Positions 1 through 6,921 of a stretch of 8,786 nt of DNA are shown here, in pieces (within the stretch, counting starts at the first letter, position 1; every line of letters starts with the position of its first letter). The translations under genes and the position numbers were made by a program. The notes below the pieces were generated by a model. It ran no database searches and was not told the origin of the DNA. It saw only the letters and a list, made by a program, of their open reading frames with translations. The stretch comes from Sulfurimonas sp. (GTDB lineage: Bacteria > Campylobacterota > Campylobacteria > Campylobacterales > Sulfurimonadaceae): NCBI GenBank assembly GCA_027063585.1, contig JAMORM010000051.1, forward strand, positions 1-8,786. The letters run 5' to 3'.

Positions 1-1054
<1,054 letters not shown>

Positions 1055-1087
1055 CAATCTTGTGATTTAATTATAAGGAACATTCTC

Positions 1088-2998
1088 ATGTTTAGAAACA
1101 AAAGTATAAAAGAGCAGATGTGGCTATTAACAATTGTTATAGTTATCTCTCTCATTGGTGCAGCTGGGTTTACATACTATGCCCTCAATAGTATAGAAAA
1201 AGAGTTCAATGAAATAAAAGAAACCTCAATTGACACATCCCTCACTATCTATGATATAGAAAAAAGAATGAACTATATCAGTAGAAATGACAGAGATGTT
1301 ATGCTTGGCGGTAATTTGGAAAAAGACAAAAAAGAACTCAGAGAAAATATTAATGCTATTGCGCAAAACTTCAAAAAACTAGAAACAGCATCAAAAAATG
1401 ATTCCAACAAAGAACTTTTGAAAAAGGCAAAATATTCAACGCTGAAATTTATTAACGAAGCTTATAGCTATATAGATTCATTAACGGTTGATGATATTAA
1501 AAATAACAAAGAAAAAATTTATCACATATATCATCAAAAACTCTCGCCTCTAGCTATGGAATCGCGAAAGTATTTCAAAACTTTTGTGAAAAACAAAAAA
1601 GAGCAATTCAGAAAAGATATGGATGAAATGAAAAATGCTATTACATTTTACAAATTATTTGTGCTTGGATCAAGTTTTTTAATTATCATTATTTTATTTT
1701 TACTCACTACAAAAATCAGGACTTCTATGGTCTCAGGCATCAATAGATTCAGATGTTTAATAGAGACTGCCTCTAATGGTGATTTTAGCAAAAAAGATGA
1801 AATCAGAACACACGGAGACACTGAACTTGATGCGATGGGTAAAGCACTGAAAACACTTATAGAGCATACTCAGAACATGATTCATGAAGTAAACAGTGCT
1901 ATAACAAATGCATCACAGGGTGATTTCACGAAACCCATAAATACCGACGGTATGCATGGAGAATTTTTAGTAGCTATACAAAACGTCAGCAAGAGCATAC
2001 ACTTTATGCATGAACAATATCAAAAATCACAAAGAGATGCATTTAATTCCAAACTCAGTGTTAAAAGTGTCAATGTATCTGAATCTCTCACCGTTATTCA
2101 ATCTGATTTAAAAAGAAATATAGACAATATTAAAGCAGTAACAAATGCTACAGACTCTGCTGCAAAACTGGCAAATAATTCTAGAGAAAACATTAATGAT
2201 GTAGTCAGTGAACTGCACGAACTTAATGAGCAAGTAGGCACAAATCATGCAAATATAGATGAGCTTGCTTCTCAAACAAATAATATCACTTCGGTTATAG
2301 AGCTTATTACTGATATTGCTGACCAAACAAACTTACTTGCCCTAAATGCTGCCATAGAAGCAGCTCGTGCGGGTGAACATGGCCGTGGTTTTGCAGTTGT
2401 TGCAGATGAAGTAAGAAAACTTGCAGAGCGTACACACAAAGCGACAAGTGAAATTTCAATCTCTATAAAATCACTCCAGCAGGGTATGAGTGAAATTCAA
2501 ACCAGTTCTGAAGTAATGAAAGAGACCGTTGATGCTTCTACAGGTAAAATAGAAGAATTTGAGACAACACTGATAGAACTCAGCGACAATTCTACTAAAA
2601 TAGTTGATCAGTCTTACTTTATGGAAAACAGCATATTTGTAGTACTGGCAAAAATTGATCATATATTATATAAATCCCGAGCATACAACTCTTTAATATC
2701 TTTGAAAAAAGTTTTAAAAGCTGTTTCTTCACATGAATGTAATCTCGGACAATGGTATGATCACGAAGGAAAAGAGCGATTTAACAATACTGTGGCATAT
2801 CCTAAAATGGCAAAACCACATAATATTGTACATACAAATGCGAACAAAAACCTATCATACCTTGAAGTACAAAGTCCCGATGAAGAGGTATTACAGCATG
2901 CAGATGAAATTCTTCACAATTTTGAAGAGATGGAAAATGCTTCTGAAGAGCTTTTTTCACTTTTGGATACTATGCTTGTTGAGTCAAGAAAGAAATAA
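1088..2998 (+). CDS. Methyl-accepting chemotaxis protein with C-terminal CZB zinc-binding domain
   Basis: Inner-membrane chemoreceptor of 636 residues that would control CheA/CheW signalling to the flagellar motor. Order: TM1 about 11-32; a helical, four-helix-bundle-like periplasmic region about 33-185; TM2 about 186-207; HAMP about 210-262; a second HAMP-like stretch about 270-310; then the cytoplasmic signalling coiled coil. The hairpin tip is unmistakable at 409-449, with [19 protein letters not shown] and [18 protein letters not shown]. The C-terminal part (about 515-595) is a chemoreceptor zinc-binding domain: candidate ligands are H525 in IDHILYK, C551 in CNLGQWY, and H578 and H582 in PHNIVH. 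The 3His/1Cys pattern is that of the CZB family, whose members in DgcZ and H. pylori TlpD bind zinc. There is no C-terminal CheR/CheB-tethering pentapeptide. The start at 1088 is preferred over the in-frame ATG at 1049 because AAGGA (1075-1079) lies 8 nt upstream. The ligand cannot be read from the sequence. Confidence 0.95.
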   Translation: MFRNKSIKEQMWLLTIVIVISLIGAAGFTYYALNSIEKEFNEIKETSIDTSLTIYDIEKRMNYISRNDRDVMLGGNLEKDKKELRENINAIAQNFKKLETASKNDSNKELLKKAKYSTLKFINEAYSYIDSLTVDDIKNNKEKIYHIYHQKLSPLAMESRKYFKTFVKNKKEQFRKDMDEMKNAITFYKLFVLGSSFLIIIILFLLTTKIRTSMVSGINRFRCLIETASNGDFSKKDEIRTHGDTELDAMGKALKTLIEHTQNMIHEVNSAITNASQGDFTKPINTDGMHGEFLVAIQNVSKSIHFMHEQYQKSQRDAFNSKLSVKSVNVSESLTVIQSDLKRNIDNIKAVTNATDSAAKLANNSRENINDVVSELHELNEQVGTNHANIDELASQTNNITSVIELITDIADQTNLLALNAAIEAARAGEHGRGFAVVADEVRKLAERTHKATSEISISIKSLQQGMSEIQTSSEVMKETVDASTGKIEEFETTLIELSDNSTKIVDQSYFMENSIFVVLAKIDHILYKSRAYNSLISLKKVLKAVSSHECNLGQWYDHEGKERFNNTVAYPKMAKPHNIVHTNANKNLSYLEVQSPDEEVLQHADEILHNFEEMENASEELFSLLDTMLVESRKK

Positions 2999-3019
2999 GC
3001 AAATACAACCCCACCCTTT

Positions 3020-3391
3020 TTACTCCCATTCCTCATATTTGGAGTGGGAATGTTTATCTTTTTTATAGCGCTTAGCATTTTTACTTTTTTCGAATTGGTT
3101 TGCACTGTAAAGCAATTCTTCTTTAATATTATCAATATCTTCATCAGAGTCTTTAAAAGCAATCATCTTTTTTACAAGTTGCTGTAAGTCTTGAAGTTCT
3201 CCCTTATACAACTGAACTTCTTCAACACGATTAAGAAGCTTTAGCGCATTGTCAATTTTTTTATTGTATTTTTCATTATCTAATGTATCACTATTGGATA
3301 AATATGACAAAATACTTTTTTGAAACCTTTGCAATGCTCTTATATAACGAAGTCTATTTGCATTTTCAATTACCTTTTTAGATGCTGCCAT
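3020..3391 (-). CDS. Hypothetical charged helical protein
   Basis: No family was recognised in this 123-residue protein. It is rich in Lys, Glu, Asp, Leu and Asn, has no signal peptide or membrane segment, and reads as a mostly alpha-helical, probably coiled-coil cytosolic protein. Leucine-spaced heptad-like stretches lie around residues 45-80 and 85-105. The N-terminus is basic (KK, R, R), and the C-terminal tail is very charged, ending with alternating His/Ser and Glu residues. The ATG start at 3391 has AGGG (3400-3397) 5 nt upstream. It is divergent from the rhodanese gene across a 55-bp spacer with a shared symmetric -10 element, and convergent with the chemoreceptor 21 bp away. Codon use looks like its neighbours, so it is probably a real native gene of unknown role. 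Confidence 0.75.
   Translation of the reverse strand: MAASKKVIENANRLRYIRALQRFQKSILSYLSNSDTLDNEKYNKKIDNALKLLNRVEEVQLYKGELQDLQQLVKKMIAFKDSDEDIDNIKEELLYSANQFEKSKNAKRYKKDKHSHSKYEEWE
3024..3064 (+). terminator. Probable terminator after the chemoreceptor gene
   Basis: TCCCATTCC (3024-3032) pairs with GGAGTGGGA (3041-3049) as a 9-bp stem with one G-T wobble around an 8-nt loop. A T-rich tract follows, with its run of T at 3059-3064. The U-run starts about 9 nt after the stem, so it is not ideal. The hairpin lies inside the last codons of the convergent gene at 3020-3391. It has no T-run in the minus direction, so it suits plus-strand transcripts only. Confidence 0.5.
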
Positions 3392-3414
3392 TTTTACCCT
3401 ATTGTTTATTTATT

Positions 3415-3428
3415 AGTATAATTATACT
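3415..3428. promoter_or_regulatory. Symmetric bidirectional -10 element
   Basis: AGTATAATTATACT is a perfect 14-bp palindrome that carries TATAAT on the plus strand (3417-3422) and again on the minus strand (3426-3421). Start sites would fall near 3429 (plus, rhodanese; 18-nt leader) and 3414 (minus, hypothetical gene; 23-nt leader). Both leaders just accommodate the respective ribosome binding sites. The -35 regions are poor on both sides. Confidence 0.5.
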
Positions 3429-3446
3429 TAAAATTGGAGGAATATA

Positions 3447-3845
3447 ATGAAAAAAATAATTTTAATTCTTATGATGCTTACTATAAGTCTATTTGCTGAA
3501 ATACGAAACGAATTTATATCAAAAGAATTGCTCAAACAAAACATCCCTATCATTGACATTAGAACACCCGGCGAGTGGAAGCAAACCGGTCTTTTAAAAG
3601 GTGCCATTCCCATCATGTTTTGGGATGCAAAAGGGAATTATGATGCAAAAAAATTCTTAAATGAATTAAATAAAAAGGTTGATACTACAAAACCTTTTGC
3701 CCTTATCTGCCATACAGGCAGCAGAACTTCTATGGTTGCTCCATGGCTGGCAAAAGAATTTGGATATAAGGTCATTAACTTAAAAGGCGGCATGGAATAC
3801 GCTACAAAAGGTTTACATGTAAAGACTGTTCCTTACAAAAAATGA
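3447..3845 (+). CDS. Periplasmic rhodanese-like sulfurtransferase
   Basis: Single-domain rhodanese of 132 residues with an export signal. Residues 1-17 (MKKIILILMMLTISLFA) form a positive start plus hydrophobic core with cleavage likely after SLFA, so the mature protein should be periplasmic. The rhodanese fold shows in IIDIRTPGEW (35-44), TGLLKGAIPI (47-56) and the active-site loop C88-H-T-G-S-R93, which matches the CxxGxR persulfide-forming pattern; the C-terminal LKGGM (112-116) is also typical. The catalytic cysteine is present, so it is probably active in moving sulfane sulfur, but the donor and acceptor are not known. GGAGG (3436-3440) lies 6 nt before the ATG. It overlaps a small membrane-peptide gene by ATGA, suggesting translational coupling. 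Confidence 0.92.
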   Translation: MKKIILILMMLTISLFAEIRNEFISKELLKQNIPIIDIRTPGEWKQTGLLKGAIPIMFWDAKGNYDAKKFLNELNKKVDTTKPFALICHTGSRTSMVAPWLAKEFGYKVINLKGGMEYATKGLHVKTVPYKK

Positions 3846-3967
3846 ACAGAGTAACAACGATTTTAAAGTTTCTTTTTTTTCTGACACTCCGTATTGTCAT
3901 AACATTGGGAGTACTTGGGCTTATAATTTTTTTACTGTGGGGTGCACTTTATCTGATTTTTTACTAA
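3842..3967 (+). CDS. Small single-pass membrane protein (41 residues), coupled to rhodanese
   Basis: A short ORF starts with the ATG at 3842-3844, overlapping the rhodanese TGA as ATGA, and ends with TAA at 3965-3967. The product begins MNRVTTILKFLF and carries one strongly hydrophobic helix from about residue 10 to 40 with an arginine at 17; the end is ALYLIFY. Such a peptide would sit in the inner membrane. The start-stop overlap and the uninterrupted hydrophobic composition argue for a real gene translated by re-initiation after the rhodanese. It has no strong ribosome site of its own. Its last 4 bases overlap the 3' end of the convergent gene at 3964-4437. Function unknown. Confidence 0.6.
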   Translation: MNRVTTILKFLFFLTLRIVITLGVLGLIIFLLWGALYLIFY

Positions 3968-4437
3968 AGTAACGATTTTATTACGTTGCTGACACCTTGA
4001 TGTAGATTATAATTTGCTATAGGAAAATCCAAACCTTCATTTTCCAAATTCACTGTATATCTACTCAAATAAGTTCCTAAGTCACTTAAATCAATTGGTA
4101 TATAATTTTCACATTTTGCATCATCAAGTTTGGTTCTTAATAGCTTTTTCGCTTCATTAGAATGTGCAATTGTAAAAGCCAATGTTTTGAGACTTAAAAA
4201 ATCACTCCATTGTAAAAAAATTTCAGGAGTCAGGGTGTTAATATATTTTCCTTCTGGCGTAAACAATAAATCATTCTCTCGAAGAGGTACCAATACTGAT
4301 AAAATAGCACGTGAAAAAGGAACAACTTTATCACTCCAAAAGGGAGATTCATTTCTTGTTTGAAGCTCTTTATCAATTTCATTGACTATTATATCTACAC
4401 TTTCATTTTTAAAAAGTTCATATGTTTCTTGTTTCAT
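3964..4437 (-). CDS. Conserved-looking hypothetical protein, 157 residues
   Basis: No family could be assigned. The protein is soluble, acidic and without signal peptide. Residues about 33-100 contain a segment, FWSDKVVPFSRAILSVLVPL followed by LLFTPEGK and LTPEIFLQW, that faintly recalls the all-alpha region of conjugative coupling-protein ATPases. There is no Walker motif and no mobility genes nearby, so I do not propose that function. The start ATG (4437-4435) has a short GGAT-type ribosome site (GGA at 4447-4445) 7 nt upstream. It diverges from the DUF445 gene over 75 bp and overlaps the small membrane ORF by 4 bases at its 3' end. Confidence 0.75.
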   Translation of the reverse strand: MKQETYELFKNESVDIIVNEIDKELQTRNESPFWSDKVVPFSRAILSVLVPLRENDLLFTPEGKYINTLTPEIFLQWSDFLSLKTLAFTIAHSNEAKKLLRTKLDDAKCENYIPIDLSDLGTYLSRYTVNLENEGLDFPIANYNLHQGVSNVIKSLL

Positions 4438-4458
4438 AATTTAATCCATTAAATATTT

Positions 4459-4487
4459 TTCATAATCATACACTTTTAGTATATAAT
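4459..4487 (+). promoter_or_regulatory. Sigma-70-type promoter of the DUF445 gene
   Basis: TTCATA (4459-4464), 17 bp and TATAAT (4482-4487) predict a start near 4494, 19 nt before the ATG. The leader contains AGGAG (4501-4505). Confidence 0.55.
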
Positions 4488-4512
4488 TTCACATTTAAAA
4501 AGGAGAAAGAGT

Positions 4513-5220
4513 ATGAAATTAAATAAAAGTTTTATAACAAACCTCATTGCACTGCTTCTTGTCGGAATTTCTTTTGCGGTTCCTGCGTATAAAGAACTTT
4601 TTTTATATACAGGTCTGTTTGCGCTCTCAGGTGCCTTGACAAATCAATTGGCAATTCATATGCTCTTTGAAAAAGTACCTTTTTTGTATGGGTCTGGTGT
4701 CATTGTAGAGAGATTTGAAACATTTAAAGGTGCTATTAAAAACCTTATTATAAATGAGTTTTTTACAAAAGAGCAGTTAGAAAAGTTTTTTGTTAATGAA
4801 GAAAAAAAGATAGATTTGAAGCCTATAATCGAAGAAACTGATTTTACCCCTGCCTTTGATGCCTTAAGCAAAACAGTAATGGAGTCCTCTTTTGGCGGAA
4901 TGCTTGGTATGTTTGGAGGGGAGAGTGCTCTAAGTGCTTTAAAAGACCCTTTTACATGTAAACTCAAATCAGCAGTCATTAAAATAGTCGACTCAAATGC
5001 ATTTAATAACACCCTGCAGCAACATCTGCAAAGTTCATCATTGAATGATGATATGATAAAATCAATCGAAAAAGTCATAGATGCAAGACTAAACGAACTG
5101 ACCCCTCAAATGGTCAAAGAAATCGTACAAAAAATGATACGTGAACATCTTGACTGGTTAGTTGTCTGGGGTGGAGTTTTTGGAGGACTTATCGGACTAC
5201 TAAGTTCTTTTTTACTTTAG
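4513..5220 (+). CDS. DUF445 family membrane protein
   Basis: Protein of 235 residues matching the DUF445 layout: hydrophobic helices at about 8-26 and 28-51, a long soluble middle part and a final hydrophobic helix at about 214-235. The family signature is visible in SGALTNQLAIHMLFEKVPFL (39-58), followed by YGSGVI and a charged stretch, and near the end in WLVVWGGVFGGLIGLLSSFL. The region around 125-140 is rich in Gly and Met. No biochemical role of the family is established. The ATG has AGGAG (4501-4505) at 7 nt spacing. The stop is TAG at 5218-5220, just before the palindromic element at 5233-5500, which probably also limits read-through into the convergent S4 gene. Confidence 0.85.
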   Translation: MKLNKSFITNLIALLLVGISFAVPAYKELFLYTGLFALSGALTNQLAIHMLFEKVPFLYGSGVIVERFETFKGAIKNLIINEFFTKEQLEKFFVNEEKKIDLKPIIEETDFTPAFDALSKTVMESSFGGMLGMFGGESALSALKDPFTCKLKSAVIKIVDSNAFNNTLQQHLQSSSLNDDMIKSIEKVIDARLNELTPQMVKEIVQKMIREHLDWLVVWGGVFGGLIGLLSSFLL

Positions 5221-5264
5221 AGGTTTATACTAAGTACCTATCCATAAATAAAACCAATTAACAG

Positions 5265-5363
5265 CGATAAGAAAAAGGTACAGATGCAAGGCAGATTTTT
5301 GCAGGACTAGCCGTAGCTCATTCAAAAAAATCTAGCGAAGTCAGATGTGCCTTTTGCTTATCG
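5265..5363. repeat. Imperfect palindromic repeat unit A (99 bp)
   Basis: The ends CGATAAG (5265-5271) and CTTATCG (5357-5363) are perfectly complementary. Over 22 nt the arms match at 18 positions, one of the differences being a G-T wobble. AGATTTTT in the left arm and AAAAATCT in the right arm continue the pairing towards a small central AGC-CGTA-GCT hairpin. Read on the minus strand, the half around GCTACGGCTAG, TCCTGC and TGCCTTG resembles unit B. Confidence 0.7.
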
Positions 5364-5371
5364 CCCGTAGG

Positions 5372-5469
5372 GAGTTTTAAAATGATACCTATTACTGCGT
5401 TAAAAACTCTTGAAGCTACTCGTAGCTCCTGCGAATTTTTGCCTTGTGCTAGGCAGCATTTTAAAACTC
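5372..5469. repeat. Imperfect palindromic repeat unit B (98 bp)
   Basis: The 13-bp ends GAGTTTTAAAATG (5372-5384) and CATTTTAAAACTC (5457-5469) are perfect inverted repeats. Pairing continues imperfectly inward to a central AGCTA-CTCG-TAGCT hairpin (5414-5427). On the plus strand GCTACTCGTAG, TCCTGC and TGCCTTG correspond to the same motifs of unit A on the minus strand, so the two units are related and inverted with respect to each other. ORFs passing through here on the plus strand are not genes. Confidence 0.7.
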
Positions 5470-5471
5470 TG

Positions 5472-5702
5472 TTATTTGGTTTTATTTATGGATTGGTACT
5501 CTACCTCTATTGTAACATCATCACCAACTATCAAAACATCACCAGCGATAATTTTAGCCCGTTTTCTCAGCTCAACTTCACCATTTCTCAAAACATAGCC
5601 TTCAGCTACAATCATTTTGGCCTGTGCGCCACTGTCAACAAGGTCCAGTACTTTTAGCAATTTAAAAAGTTCTATATAATCGTCTTTTAATTCAAATTTC
5701 AT
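5472..5702 (-). CDS. Small S4-domain RNA-binding protein (YbcJ-like)
   Basis: A free-standing S4 domain of 76 residues. YIELFKLLKVLDLVDSGAQA (9-28), IVAEGYVLRNGEVELRKRAK (31-50) and AGDVLIVG (53-60) follow the S4 alpha-L pattern and are closest in arrangement to the YbcJ/YaaA-type single-domain proteins, which are thought to bind structured RNA such as rRNA. The ATG at 5702 has GGGAG about 5-6 nt upstream. The final nine codons and the stop belong to the right arm of the palindromic element; the C-terminal tail after the S4 fold (INKTK) is therefore probably not critical. It lies 60 bp downstream of the GIY-YIG gene on the same strand and may share its transcript. Confidence 0.88.
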   Translation of the reverse strand: MKFELKDDYIELFKLLKVLDLVDSGAQAKMIVAEGYVLRNGEVELRKRAKIIAGDVLIVGDDVTIEVEYQSINKTK

Positions 5703-5762
5703 TGATTCTCCCTCTATTTAATTTTTTAGAATAATAGCTAAATTTACACAAAAGTACATACA

Positions 5763-6008
5763 TTAATTATCAATAATATTTAACTTTTTTGCTCGTGATA
5801 ATTTTTTTATTTCATATTCACGCTTTGAAGCGATGCTTCTATTTTCACATTTTTCATTATATACTAATATTACCGGTCTTCTAATTTTTGTATATTTTGC
5901 GCCTTTGTCTGAATTATTATGTTCAAATACTCGTCGCTCTAAATCTGTAGTTATCCCCGTATATAGGCTATTGTCACTACATTGTAAAATATAAACATAA
6001 TATGCCAC
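5763..6008 (-). CDS. GIY-YIG domain protein (UPF0213/YhbQ-like)
   Basis: 81-residue single GIY-YIG domain. The two signature strands read YVYIL (4-8) and YTGIT (16-20). They are followed by the conserved arginine region DLERRVFEHN (22-31) and the C-terminal SKREYEIKKLSRAKK (61-75), containing the candidate metal-binding glutamate E64. Members are nuclease-fold proteins; stand-alone ones of this size have poorly known DNA roles, so specific activity is not claimed. The start is GTG (6008-6006), supported by AAAGGA (6021-6016) 7 nt upstream and by the promoter at 6033-6061. The S4 gene follows on the same strand. Confidence 0.9.
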   Translation of the reverse strand: MAYYVYILQCSDNSLYTGITTDLERRVFEHNNSDKGAKYTKIRRPVILVYNEKCENRSIASKREYEIKKLSRAKKLNIIDN

Positions 6009-6032
6009 TTCTACATCCTTTGAACGAACTAT

Positions 6033-6061
6033 ATCATAATTAAAGTGTCATTTTGTAACAA
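6033..6061 (-). promoter_or_regulatory. Promoter of the GIY-YIG gene
   Basis: On the minus strand TTGTTA (6061-6056), 17 bp and TATGAT (6038-6033) fit a sigma-70 promoter. The predicted start near 6026 leaves an 18-nt leader with the ribosome site and agrees with the GTG start. Confidence 0.5.
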
Positions 6062-6085
6062 TTTATCAAGAATGTATAGGTTTAG

Positions 6086-6114
6086 TTGTAAATAATAAAA
6101 AGTTATATTATAAT
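6086..6114 (+). promoter_or_regulatory. Promoter of the response regulator gene
   Basis: TTGTAA (6086-6091), exactly 17 bp and a consensus TATAAT (6109-6114) predict a start near 6121 and a 47-nt leader. AGGA (6157-6160) lies 7 nt before the ATG. Confidence 0.6.
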
Positions 6115-6167
6115 ATAAACTTAATTTATCACAAACTAGTCACTTTTTTTTAACACAGGAAAAGCAT

Positions 6168-6920
6168 ATGGAAAAACACAGAGTAATAATTGTTGAAGAT
6201 GATGAAATCACATCACTAAATTTAAATATGTCTTTGCAAAAACATGGATATAGTGTAGTAGCAATGTGCGATAATGCTTCTCAAGCAAAAAATAAAATAG
6301 CTACGCATAATCCAGATGTTATTATTATTGACATCTCTTTACAAGAAAGCAATGATGGTATTGAACTTGCAAAAACTATAAAAGAGAAGTACGACATTCC
6401 TTTTATTTATTTAACATCATACAGTGATGACGACATTATTGCCCAGGCAAAACTGACTGAACCTTATGGGTATATCGTAAAACCTTTTGATCCAGGTTCA
6501 CTGCATGCAACTATACAAATGGCTTTATTTAAATACCAGCAGGAAAATGAAAGAAGAGAGAATATTGATTCACTCAAAGTAGATAAACTAAACCTTGAAA
6601 AACTGCTTTATTCCAAACGTTCATCTGATAAACCCATTGTACCTTTTGGTGGTGGTGATTATCATCTCGATATTAGCATATGTGAAACTTTCTACAAAGG
6701 AAAGAAGATAAAGCTTACAAAAAAAGAAAATGCATTTTTGCGACTTCTCGTTGCCCAACTTGGACTAGTTGTATCGTTTGAGCAGGCAATGAATTATGTC
6801 TGGGATGAGCACGGGGCTACTGAAAACAGTGTACGCACACTTGTTTGGAGACTGAGAAACAAACTTGAAACAGATATTATAAAAAATGCCTCAGGAATTG
6901 GTTATTATATAGAAGAGTAA
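6168..6920 (+). CDS. Two-component response regulator, receiver plus winged-helix DNA-binding domain
   Basis: Cytosolic transcription regulator of 250 residues. The receiver domain (about 5-122) has the acidic pair D11/D12, phospho-acceptor D55 in IIIDISL, T83 in YLTSYSD and K105 in VKPFDP, so all the key residues are present. A charged helical linker (about 123-150) leads to an OmpR-type winged helix (about 165-248); LTKKENAFLRLLVAQLGLVV (183-202) and the recognition helix ENSVRTLVWRLRNKL (219-233) are typical, and it ends in GIGYYIEE. It has its own promoter and is convergent with the hybrid kinase, whose stop lies one base away. It could be the final target of that kinase's phosphorelay, but a plain partner kinase elsewhere is equally possible. 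Confidence 0.93.
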   Translation: MEKHRVIIVEDDEITSLNLNMSLQKHGYSVVAMCDNASQAKNKIATHNPDVIIIDISLQESNDGIELAKTIKEKYDIPFIYLTSYSDDDIIAQAKLTEPYGYIVKPFDPGSLHATIQMALFKYQQENERRENIDSLKVDKLNLEKLLYSKRSSDKPIVPFGGGDYHLDISICETFYKGKKIKLTKKENAFLRLLVAQLGLVVSFEQAMNYVWDEHGATENSVRTLVWRLRNKLETDIIKNASGIGYYIEE

Positions 6921-6921
6921 C

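Larger units (their letters stand above)
5233..5500. repeat. Composite palindromic element with 32-bp outer inverted repeat
   Basis: The left arm 5233-5264 and right arm 5469-5500 are inverted copies matching at 30 of 32 positions (core: CCATAAATAAAACCA against TGGTTTTATTTATGG). They enclose two further hairpins (5265-5363 and 5372-5469), separated by a short spacer that is itself CCC-GTA-GGG (5364-5372). A single strand could therefore fold into a three-way junction, one long outer stem plus two side hairpins, with almost nothing unpaired. The right arm is coding: it contains the last nine codons and stop of the S4 gene. The left arm begins 12 bp after the DUF445 stop. This accounts for the gene-free stretch 5221-5471. 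A bidirectional terminator role is possible, but there is no clean T-run after the outer stem. Confidence 0.85.

Noticed and set aside
3968..4000. Terminator between the small membrane ORF and the 157-residue gene (AACG and CGTT around 3971-3995)
   Set aside because: Only a 4-bp complementary pair with a long loop and no following T-run.
5233..5500. CRISPR array or classical insertion sequence
   Set aside because: There are no regularly spaced identical repeats, no transposase frame and no clear target-site duplication.
5382..5657. Plus-strand ORFs across the palindromic element (5382-5657 and 5410-5598)
   Set aside because: They run through repeat unit B and antisense to the S4 gene, with no ribosome site and no recognisable protein character.
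6050..6065. TTGT-A-ACAA as an operator between the GIY-YIG and regulator genes
   Set aside because: The 4-bp arms are short, and the sequence is accounted for by the -35 box of the GIY-YIG promoter.
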